From: Clonostachys chloroleuca
Lineage: Eukaryota; Ascomycota; Sordariomycetes; Hypocreales; Bionectriaceae
Assembly: GCA_037952775.1 (NCBI GenBank)
Contig: JBANAY010000003.1
Coordinates: 27,590,001 to 27,654,000 of the forward strand
Length of the DNA stretch: 64,000 nt
Direction of reading: 5' to 3'
The notes below the pieces were generated by a model that had not been told where the DNA came from, did no database searches, and saw nothing but the letters and a program-made list of their open reading frames with translations. Each line of letters starts with the position of its first letter. Position 1 is the first letter of the stretch. Below, one piece after another: positions 55,247-64,000 of the stretch. The translations under genes and the position numbers were made by a program.

Positions 55247-58018
55247 TCACCCCATGGACAGGATATTCGTCAGGTCCTCAAACGAGTAGGCCAACGCCCC
55301 GGCCGCCCCCTCGAGCACCGGACTCGCCACCAGCCCGTCCGCCGCCGACGCCTGTAGCACCCTCGCGAGGTCGCTCTCGTCCGGCGGGTGGCACTGCGCG
55401 AGCGAGTACTCGACCACCATGGCGATGCGCATGTACGACTGAGGCTCGTAGACGACCAGGTCCGCCCACGCGTTACCGGAGGCCTCTTGCCTCTGCTCGT
55501 CCTCGCCATAGGAGGATCGCGGAAAGACGGCATCGCGGAGCAGGGGATGCGCGCTCTTGGGCGCGTGCATCAGGCCCTTGCCGACGCTCTCGGTCGTCTT
55601 GAGATACTCGACCGCCTTCTGGATGCACTGGAGCGTGCTGTCGGCGGACTCGTAGGTGCTCCTGAAGCTACGCATCACGTTCGTGTAGGCCTTCATGATG
55701 CGCGGTGCCTCCTGGGATTTGGACGTGCCTTTCATCATCTGCGTCTCGAGGATGTGCCATGTGAAGGGGAGGGCGAGGAAGGTTATACTATCGAGCGTCA
55801 GAATTGACGTTTCAGTACGTCTTGGTTAGAGACTTACAATGTGTTGGGGAGATATCTCGTCATCTCAAGCCTGTTCAATTCGAGAACACTCTCCGTGATG
55901 CCTCGTAGGGAGTGATCCATGTTGAATCGGCTACGCACCTGATGCTCCCCGGGCGGGAAGAGGCCGTTGTTCGCCTTGACAGAGAGCAGCAAAGCGTGGT
56001 GGCAGATGGATGCTTTGGCGACACTGCATCTCTTAGCAACAGCTCAAATAAAAAGGAAACGTCGTGGAGCCAGAACTTACAAATAGTAAATATAAATCAT
56101 CTTCATGAATAACGTGATGAAGCGATGTCCCTCGGATATCTCAGCCGGAGACTTCACCGTCGCCTTGGAGGTCTCGTACCACAAGTCGAGCATTTCCAGA
56201 CACAATGTGCCCTCCTGGATCATGCCTTCTGATGCCCCGACCGAGGATGTCGTGGAGGAACCATGCCGAAGGACGGCAAACACCTTATCAAATATCACTA
56301 CCAGCTGGCACAGTGCAGACGATATGTGGACGAGGACCTGCTTCGTTTCCCTGTCGTAGACGCTCTGGCACTCCAGCTCGTTTTGAAAATCGCTCCTCTC
56401 CAGACCAGGCTGCCCAAAGTCGAACTCGTCAGCATGGATGTTTACCGGTCGTCGCAAGCTCAGCGCCATGATCCTGTCCCTCAGGATGCAGCACCACCAA
56501 AGCCTCTTCAACGTCTGTGAATTGCCAGATCGGTGGCTTGGTAGGTGATACTTGTCTGCCCGTTCGCTTCGCGCAAAGTGGACGGCCGTGCTGAGCCAGT
56601 AGCTGTTTATCATGTGGTCGCCTTCCGGGGAGTAGTACGTCATCAGTAATGCGGCTTGGGCCTTGATTATGTTGTCTCTTTGGCATGTCAAATCGAACAG
56701 GGCCTGGGAAGCCATCAGCTAGAGTTAGACGGGTGTCAGGGACGACAAGACAAACCTTTGTTCTGGAGTACAGCTGGCTGCGTGCTTCTTTCACGCCAGG
56801 GAATCCAAGCTTTTTAAGCTCAGGCAGTGAGACATACTGAGAAGGGTCAGTTACGATACATGATGATACCATACCGGATAGCCAGATATGCTTACAGGAC
56901 ATGAAGCAAAAAGCATCGCGTAGAGCAGTAATAATGGAATGTCTCTCCCAGAAGGATGGAAGTAGGATGCCCAGAAGGCACCTTCGTCAATGAGGGGAAG
57001 AATTGGGTGTACAATGCGGAAGTACTGCTTGAGAAACTCGTTCATCAATGCCCGCGACGGCACATGAAATGAACCCTGCTGCTCCAAGAAGGCGGCTTCG
57101 CTCGGTGACAGCTGCCATAAGCCTTGGCTGTCGATGAACTGGCAACAGGAGTGCAGCATCCAGGGAGGGTCGGCATCAGATGCGGCACCTGAATGGAACA
57201 TTAGGGCAGATTGATCCGACTCTGTAATATGTAAGTGACTGGGACTGTGGGAATTGGCAGCAGCTCCTACCTTGAAGTGCAGCCGCAGGTTGACGTGCAG
57301 GTTTCTTGCCTGCGATAATCTGTGATAAAGTCTTGCCACTGATGGGGTCAACGGCGGAGTTGAAGAATTCATTGTGGTAAGAAAGATCGACTGGGAGATA
57401 TGGATTTCTCTGCTCAGACCTAACATTCTCTTGGGTATCCTCCCAGGGTAGCGTGATCTCCGTGATCTCATTTTCAGTAGCCTGCAGTGCCTGTCCTGAT
57501 GCATCAACCACGTCGGGGAGCAAAGCAGGTGATTTTAGGCTGGCTGAGAATGACCCAAAGCTTGCCTCACCTATCTCGAGACTTGATGACGGATTGACAA
57601 TTTCTTCTACTCGTTCACGCTCCAACATGTCTTCCGAGAAACAATCCGATGGCGATGATCCCTCCGGGTTCTTCCCAAGCTTGGCAGCCCGGCGCTTTCG
57701 ATTCAGGGATATCCTGACACCATCGTGTAAGTCAACATGCAACATGCTGGGCACATGCCGGGCCGGGGGCTCATCATACCGATGCGGATACTTGGGTCGC
57801 TTTCTCGGTACCATGGCACAGCATAAATCACCTATCCGGCAGTTGGTGCAAGGCGCTCCAGCCCGCAACACATCACAGCGCACCTTGCGACTCCTGCATG
57901 CAGTGCACGCCCGCCTCGACCGAGCCGGGCGGGTCTCCCCAGACTTGTCACATGAGAGCGTGCCAATAATCTCCGCGTCGAAGACGCCGAAGCACTCCAT
58001 GCCCTCGTCGTCTTCCAT
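55247..58018 (-). CDS. Zn2Cys6 transcription factor with fungal-specific domain
   Basis: This is a nuclear DNA-binding regulator of 825 aa. Exons, read downwards, are 58018-57271, 57188-56896, 56836-56756, 56703-56081, 56029-55838 and 55787-55247, all phases agreeing. The binuclear cluster CTACRSRKVRC plus CTNCRIGDLCC lies near residues 37-66, preceded by a Ser-Arg-Arg basic run. The middle homology region begins around LMNEFLKQYFRIVHPILPLID and includes LKRLWWCCILRDRIMALSLRRP, the family signature of the fungal-specific domain (cutinase-regulator-like). For the third intron I chose the acceptor at 56704 (52 nt). The alternative acceptor at 56719 would give an improbably short 37-nt intron. 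Targets are unknown. Confidence 0.9.
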
Positions 58019-58658
58019 TGTTTTTACGTATGATTGCGGTGCCGAAGTGGGCTCGAGATCCGGTTCAATGGCTCACTGAACGGCTGGTGCTTGTGGAAAC
58101 TTGATCTTGGAGACCGAAAGTTGCCATCAAGTGAAGCCGACCATGGGGGGATTCGGGACTGTAAACGTATTTGGCAATTTCCATGCGATTCCGAGGCTAT
58201 GGGCGGCTGTGATGATCCAAAACGGATCCGATGGAACCGGATCCGGTACACCACAGAATTAGCCAATGATGAGTTGTTCCGGGTCCTCCGTTCTCGGAAT
58301 TAAGGGGTCGCTTTCCGAGTTTCGGAACAGCTACGGCCCGCCTCCGTGGAAAATCAAAACGATATCAAATCGAGTAGCCCGCTTAAGCGAAGTCGAGATG
58401 AGCATTAGTAAAGGGCAAGTTAGCGTTGTACAAAGCCTCCCGTTTCAATTCCGCGGAACATCTTGCAAAGATCATGGCTGTGATATATTGACACGGTGAA
58501 AGCGACATCCCACCTCTCAATTACCATTGAATCTGCTTGTGGCAAAGACAATAGTATACAGAAAATTTTGCTCAAGAAATTAGTGACAATTAGTGACAGA
58601 TTAACGCCAAGCCAATAATTAAATTGGAATTGCCCACACCTCGAGCATAAGCCAGCCA
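58019..58658. other. Intergenic region
   Basis: Promoter of the Zn2Cys6 gene and 3' side of the 11-mer hydrolase gene. A short direct repeat AATTAGTGACA occurs twice near 58578-58600. Confidence 0.45.
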
Positions 58659-61485
58659 TCAATATATGGCTCTTCCATCAACTGCGCTCAGCAACTTGGA
58701 CCTCCCCGCGTTGATGTATGCATTTTCCGCCAGAGGATAATGCGCCCCAAATAGATGTCCCCTTCCCTTTTTGCTGTAGAAAATTGAATCCGCATCATAA
58801 CCCGAGTCCGGGTCAGCAGAGTGCGTCACAATCCCTAGCCTGGCCACAAAGTCTACCTCATGAGCAAAATGCTCAGTAACACTCGCATACTCGCCCAAAG
58901 ACTGCGCTGGTTCGCCTATAGAGGTTGTAGCGAGCCAATCAATGCTTGGGTTACCAAAAGTGAATACTCTCAGCCTTTTCTTCATATCCCTCATCCTCTG
59001 CGATCCCACCGGATTCTCGCTCACTAGCTTTTGTAGCACTAGCCGTAGAATGAGACACCCCTGAGAATGGGCGATCATAATTACCTTGTCTGAGGCGCTG
59101 CTATCAGTAGGCCATAGGGCGTCGGTGAGCTCCTTCTCAAGGCACTCCTGCGCGGCTCTGCTACTATATGTGCGCTCAATGAGCTCGTTTGATCTCTTTC
59201 TAACCGCACTGCGTTCTCCGCAACACTCTATCAAGTCCCACAAGATACCGTCACTTCTATTATAGATAGCGTGGACTTCTCTCTTAAAAGTGTCACGGAT
59301 CTTATCGCACGAGCGTTGGAACCAAGTCAACTCGTTGGCGATACCATTGATAAATAGCCATTTCTCGTTACGAGGCGATTTCAACGTCTCTTCAAGCCTG
59401 GAGATGTAGGTTGGCGACGGGGAATTACCATTCGCGTCAAAGTCACTTGATAACCTGACGTTCATTTCAAGGTTATTTAGCCCCCACGGCGGCGTTTTCC
59501 TGCCCATTTGTAGGATGTTGATGAACGTCAAACCGACCCGTTGCACCTGGTAGGCAAGGGCATAACGGTTTTGCTCCCTCCGAAGGTCGAACTCGTTGTA
59601 TGGGTTATTCCCACCGGGAAACTCATCTGCTTCGCCAGGTCCTTTCTTAATCACATAATCTCCTGGGTACGCGGGGACAACGTTCCCTGGTTTCACTAAG
59701 TCGTATAGGAAGCCCAGCAAATCGTGTAGGTGATTGAGGATAAAGAAGAGGGTATCTTCGTTGGTATCATTCGTCAATATACCCCTCAAGATAAGTCCTG
59801 CCCCGCTAAACATCTGAGTCGTGGCCTGAAGGGAGCGGTGTGCCACTTGCAAGATTGCATCAACCGCCACCGTGTCGCCTGCAGCAGTGAACAGATTTAC
59901 CGCATACTTGAGGAAGACCTCGGCAGCTCGACTAGTAAGTTGCCAATTCGCAGCCCGAACCGCTGCCGTCGCTGTTGCGCTGAGGTTTAGGACAGTAATC
60001 TCAGCATCCGAAGTAACAAGGCCCACGGTCGACAGATAATCGTTTACAAATTTAGAGGCAGTACTGGATGAGTCTGATAGCACCTTGACTAGGGTACTGG
60101 ATAGGACCCCATTAATCATCGCTATCGTCTTGATGCTATCCTCCAAAACGTTGACTACCGTGCTGAGGGTGTTACGGGTCAAATTTTTCAAGATGCTAGG
60201 AGCATCGTCGCCTCGAAGTATGGTGTTGCTGTGTTTCCTATGTCGTTCACGATCTTAGTCCCGTTTGCAACAAAGTCAGACCTAATCTTTACTAGAATAA
60301 CGACTAAGTCTCCCGCAACCTTCGTCCTGGTGGAGGAAAAGTCCCCTTCGACTTTCAGTCCGGTGCTGATAGTATCTACAACAATTTTCGTGTTCATGTC
60401 ATCTAACACTTTGTAGCCTATCCTGACACTATTATAGGTCACCTTCGCGGCGATATTCACGAAAGATTGGACTGCGCTCATGACTAAGCCAAATATCGTG
60501 TGGCTTCCCGTGTCAGGGAGTGTGTCTTGGTCCTTAGTTCCAGAAGGCTGCCACCTCACGGGCGAGGCTTGGCTACCAGTTTGACAACAATCAAACGTAT
60601 CGTGGCGGGCTTTTTTGTGATGGGGCAATGCATACCATGGGAGCCATGATTGGCATTCTGAACATCTTTCATCGCTAGACACATGCGAAGCATTATCGCC
60701 AGTGTCACTTGAAACGGAAAGCTCGTCATCGTCAAGTTTGGATTCTTCCTTAAAGTTGGCTCCTACTTTCCTTATGGCCTGATAAAGTGCTGCCTCGGGT
60801 CCTCGACTATGTTGGATTGCTATGGCCATCTGGATCGTATCTTGAAGCTCAGCCAGTTCGTAATTTGAGAAGGTCAGGCTATCACATGCGATTTTGATAT
60901 TTTGCCAAGCTTCGTATATGGGGCCCCTTGATTTTCAAGATGTCAGTAGCTTCCTCGTCATTATATTGTTGTTTTGTCATACTTCTCGTCAGTCACTTTA
61001 TTGCCTTTCTTTGCTTCCCTTTCCATTTGTTGCATGTTTGTTAGAATAGTTCCCGTCTCCTTCCTGATGTTCTCGCGAATTATTACCAGAACAACAAACA
61101 GATCTGGTTCCGTTTTCGACGTAATCGCATCAACTAATCCGCCCGCAGCTACGCAATCTGGAACCCATATGTTGAGACGAAGCCGGTGCTCACGAAGTCT
61201 GCTTTGAACAATTTCAAAGTCAGCTCGGGTGGGCGAGTGATCGGCTTCCGCGGCGACTTCGGCAGCGTCTACACAACGTCTGATATCTTCGAGACATGGC
61301 TTCCATAGCGAAACCAGGTCCTCATTGTTGTAGGGCAATGCAGTGGCCCCTTGGGAACAGTATCAGCGTGGTGCGTACGAGACAAGCTCAAATCTTTCGC
61401 ACTTACGAGGAGCGGACTGCGCAGTGTCAACGGAGCTGATATCTGGAAGCTCTGGACTGTCATTTGGTACGTTGACGTTATTCAT
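58659..61485 (-). pseudogene. Alpha/beta-hydrolase with 21 tandem 11-residue repeats, one-base frame break
   Basis: Exons, read downwards, are 61485-61407, 61349-60983 and 60926-58659; both introns have good GT-AG sites and the phases agree. ATG 61485 is the first after an in-frame stop. Order: a helical N-terminal region (about 1-190), an acidic linker, a C2H2-like cluster (CSEC then HHKKARH, near 236-256), 21 eleven-residue repeats (about 294-524), and an alpha/beta-hydrolase with MIAHSQGCLIL as nucleophile elbow. The frame slips between 60196 and 60197. One missing base restores both the frame and the 11-residue register, giving about 904 aa. The repeats resemble amphipathic 11-mers of apolipoproteins, synuclein and perilipins, suggesting binding to membranes or lipid surfaces. 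The hydrolase resembles lipase/DUF676-like folds. Role unknown; lipid-directed hydrolysis is inference. Confidence 0.72.
59799..60490 (-). repeat. Eleven-residue repeat tract (21 units)
   Basis: Consecutive units align without gaps, for example TKIVVDTISTG, TKVAGDLVVIL and TKIVNDIGNTA before the frame break, and TVVNVLEDSIK, TLVKVLSDSSS, TASKFVNDYLS and TVGLVTSDAEI after it. Thr occupies position 1 in ten units; positions 3-5 are mostly Val, Ile, Leu or Ala. The tract is 692 nt where 21 x 33 is 693. Confidence 0.85.
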
Positions 61486-62193
61486 GTCGCTGTCTGGGGG
61501 GTTGCATTAACGATGATTATCGAACACATGAAGGTCAATATCTTACCAAAGGTTCAAACAGACCTGAGCCGATACGATGGCGTGAAGCTTGCGGATGAGC
61601 TCAGCAATTAATACAATGATCACTCGACGCCCCATCCCGCCGTAGAAGTATAATCAATCCGCCAGCCATCCTGCTCGTTCACTCGGCTCTATGAGTGATC
61701 GTGGCTGGCATGTGAAAATCCTATAGCACCCAAAGTCTTGAATTACCAATTGAGTGGCATCATACCTCTGTGGCCCAACGAATATATAACGCCACATTCC
61801 ATTAAACAGATTCAAAAGCTAGAGGCCACATAAATTATTTTCCATATCATCACTATCTCCCAAAGCCTCATGAATCCGCCACAAAGCTCGCCGGTTCAAT
61901 GATATGAGTCCATTCATCTCGCCTGATACCTAAACTCCTCAATCGGCCAGTTGGTAATAATACACTTTGTGGCTTGAAGCATAAATAAAGCTACGGTTAC
62001 GCGAACCGAAACACAGTACACCTGACATCCTTTCATCATCTACAGCATCGCGCATTTTCTTCAATCTTGTAGCTATATCCCTTCCCAATATTCACAATTA
62101 CACTCTTCGGCTAGGATTTATACAAACACAACCAAATCCTCAAACCATTAGGAAGTCACGCTAATCATATGATCAATCATTATAGTTGAGTCC
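61486..62193. promoter_or_regulatory. Bidirectional promoter of the terminal gene pair
   Basis: This is the 708-bp spacer between the 11-mer hydrolase and the HeLo-like gene, which are transcribed away from each other. It is AT-rich; no specific element stands out. Confidence 0.45.
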
Positions 62194-63893
62194 ATGTCTA
62201 TTGCTTTCGCGCGTTAGGCGGCTTTATGCGGGGCCGTCAGTACAATCAACGTTGTGAAGGGCTGGGTCAGCGAGCTCCGCGATTTTGTGAGAGATGTCCG
62301 GGAAGTAAATCAAATCATGCGACGAATGGAGAATGAGTATGCTACAGTTCAAGCGCAGTTCCAATTGTGGCTCAAAATGTGGGCCGTTCATCAGAACGTC
62401 TCAAAGAGCTGGTTGTTCGCGCTGTGGGGGAAAACCAACGGCACTATTACGCAACAGATGGAACTCATCAAGATACTCCTTCAAGAAATCGAACAGACAC
62501 TCGGAGAATTCCGTGAGACGCCTGCTCTGACAAGTGCATCACAGCCGAAGCGGTGACAAAGATCAGTCATATTCGTCATATCGGAACGCCCCAAGATAAT
62601 TCGAAAACTAGAAATTACCCGCACAACCATGGCAGCAGTGAAAAGGCTTTCTAAGGACGCATTTCAGATACATAACGGAGAACAAGTTCAAGGGGACGTC
62701 ATCTTAAGATCAGAACTTGAGTCAAAGAAATGGAATCATCTGTTCCAGGAGATATACGAATCTAGGCTGGCCTCCAAGAGACTATACGAAATCTGCTACA
62801 CAGCACGAGGGAAGTTTTTCCCGGATGACCTTGACCTTAACATTGATGTCTTCCGACAACGCGTTGAGCCTCTCATTGACCAAGATAGGCTCCCACTCTC
62901 ACTGCACTATCATTTTTTCTTGGCCTGGGAATCTAAAATTTCTGAGCTCCTAGTTGAAGGTCCTTGCCATCCAAAAGGTGGTCCCTATCCAGGCAACTTT
63001 ACCAATGTGACATCTGATTTCTACGGTGCGTGTCGCGGAAACTGTCTTTTACCAGTTTACGGATTCGCTGACGAGAGCTGGTTCCGGGCTTACGTGCCTC
63101 AGCAATCTCGTCGGATCTCAGTACCTCAAGAAGAAGAGCAGTTCAAATCACTGCCATCACTCTTATATGACCTCCGTGTGGCTATAGATCATGAACCTCT
63201 TGATAGATTTTCTCGCTCAGAGAGGCTTCGGGTTGCCTTCAAGCTTGCAGAATGCGGAATCTTCCTCTCAGGTACTACGTGGTTGACCCACCTGCAGTCT
63301 TCCAGAATAAGATGTGCCCGAGATGACAGACACGACCGTCAATTCCTCCTCGGAACAGAAGCATTCAGATAATCTTACAACGATAGCCACTACAAGGAGT
63401 TTGCTACGCACGTATACGCTATCGGACTCCTGTTTGACGAGATAGGAATTGGTCGATGTATTGGTGTTGTACGGCGCTCGAGGACCACAGGCTATGCTTT
63501 CCACGTGTATTCAGCTGGAGACAGCCCACCATCGAATCCACAAGAAGTACCCGAATCAAGAGTTCTGGAGGTACTGAGAATTAACATGGGCTGCAAATAT
63601 GCGGACGTTGTGAAGAATTGTCTAGAGAGTAGGGAGAGTTGGAGGGAAGCCAAGCAACTCACACCCGAGGGGCGGTCGGAGGGATACACGAGACTATTAA
63701 GAGAATACTACGACGCGGTATATTCTCCGTAAGTTTTCTATTTAAAGATGAGTTAAAGATTTTGGAGATCAAGCTAACATGTTGTGCATCTAGTTTAGAA
63801 AGTCTTCAAAGGCAAGTGGATGACAAATTTGGTTCAGGATCGGTTTCCCAACAGTACGATACCCTTTATCGCAAGATGGGCGCAGATGGCTAA
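62194..63893 (+). pseudogene. HeLo-like / DUF7580-like protein with three in-frame stops
   Basis: One reading frame runs from ATG 62194 through 63728, then a normal intron (63729-63793, with GCTAAC branch point) to TAA 63891-63893. It is interrupted by TAG 62215-62217, TGA 62554-62556 and TAA 63370-63372. The first part (VKGWVSELRDFVRDVREVNQ, VQAQFQLWLKMWAVHQNVSK, then an IKILLQEIEQTL helix) has the look of HeLo/HeLo-like membrane-acting domains. The second (RLRVAFKLAECGIFLSGTTW, then FATHVYAIGLLFDEIGIGR) resembles DUF7580, often linked to fungal STAND/cell-death proteins. About 545 codons with only three stops and intact splicing mean recent inactivation, or stops that are bypassed. Family names are from pattern recall and need profile searches. 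Confidence 0.6.
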
Positions 63894-64000
63894 TTACGTT
63901 GTAAAAAGCGCGGAATCCGAGACGGCAAGTAATATGAACTGAAATGTTCTACAACTTGTACGCGAAGTGTACGGCTAGAACCTACCTCGAGGTTATCGTC
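63894..64000. other. Window end, no feature
   Basis: Short 3' flank of the preceding gene; nothing recognisable. Confidence 0.5.

Noticed and set aside
56719..56755. 37-nt intron in the Zn2Cys6 gene
   Set aside because: Too short for fungal splicing; the acceptor at 56704 gives 52 nt and a protein that fits the family.
60229..60281. Candidate 53-nt intron (GTCTGA donor, ACACAG acceptor) that would join the two hydrolase frames
   Set aside because: Weak donor, and it would delete about one and a half well-formed 11-mer units and break the repeat register; a one-base indel explains everything better.
36941..63372. Idea that the in-frame stops prove RIP-type C-to-T mutation
   Set aside because: Every stop codon can arise from CAG, CAA or CGA by C-to-T, so this alone is not evidence; it needs alignment to an unmutated copy.

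Overview
This is a nuclear genome segment from a filamentous ascomycete. The genes carry short introns (about 50-90 nt) with GTRAGT-like donors and CTAAC/CTAAT-like branch points. The families are typical of moulds: a PDR-type ABC transporter, a HET-domain protein, Zn2Cys6 and bZIP/DUF3425 regulators, and an S28 protease. The gene mix would suit Sordariomycetes, but the sequence alone does not settle the genus. The window is rich in accessory genes (transport, secondary oxidation, secreted hydrolases, allorecognition-type genes) rather than housekeeping genes.

Layout. 1-14.9 kb is a transport and oxidation block: a full-length ABCG/PDR efflux pump, a divergent pair (a Rieske oxygenase of choline-monooxygenase type and a peroxisomal sarcosine/pipecolate-type FAD oxidase), a Baeyer-Villiger-type monooxygenase and a short-chain dehydrogenase. 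The divergent pair fits stepwise oxidative N-demethylation of a betaine-like compound. 16-23.3 kb holds a DUF2867 protein, a T5orf172/GIY-YIG-like protein, an MFS transporter and a divergent small cupin ending in SKL. 23.7-28.7 kb holds a GH2 exo-beta-D-glucosaminidase-like gene and a small beta-carbonic anhydrase. 31.2-36.5 kb holds a 2OG-Fe(II) oxygenase-like gene, a second SDR and a bZIP-like/DUF3425 regulator. 36.9-43.8 kb is decayed and partly AT-rich: a broken regulator-like gene, an intact GH43 gene, an unidentified broken gene split by a TTTC microsatellite, and a MITE-like inverted repeat. 43.8-46.6 kb is a HET-ankyrin gene. 47.5-53.7 kb has two convergent secreted proteases (S28 and M6) and a TLC-like membrane protein, the last two GC-rich. 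55.2-58.0 kb is a Zn2Cys6 regulator. 58.7-63.9 kb is an unusual divergent pair.

Most unusual region. The minus-strand gene of the last pair encodes an alpha/beta-hydrolase preceded by 21 tandem 11-residue repeats, resembling the amphipathic 11-mers of lipid-surface proteins. A frame break lies inside the repeats. The tract measures 692 nt, one short of 21 x 33, so a single missing base is the best explanation. The plus-strand partner looks like a HeLo-like/DUF7580 protein. It keeps one reading frame and a normal intron but carries three in-frame stops. Together they look like a cell-death or allorecognition module that is disabled in this sequence; that function is inference.

Quality caveat. 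Four otherwise well-preserved genes (FAD oxidase, GH2, HET-ankyrin, 11-mer hydrolase) each carry one small indel, mostly in short repeats or homopolymers. Assembly error and real strain-specific decay cannot be separated here.
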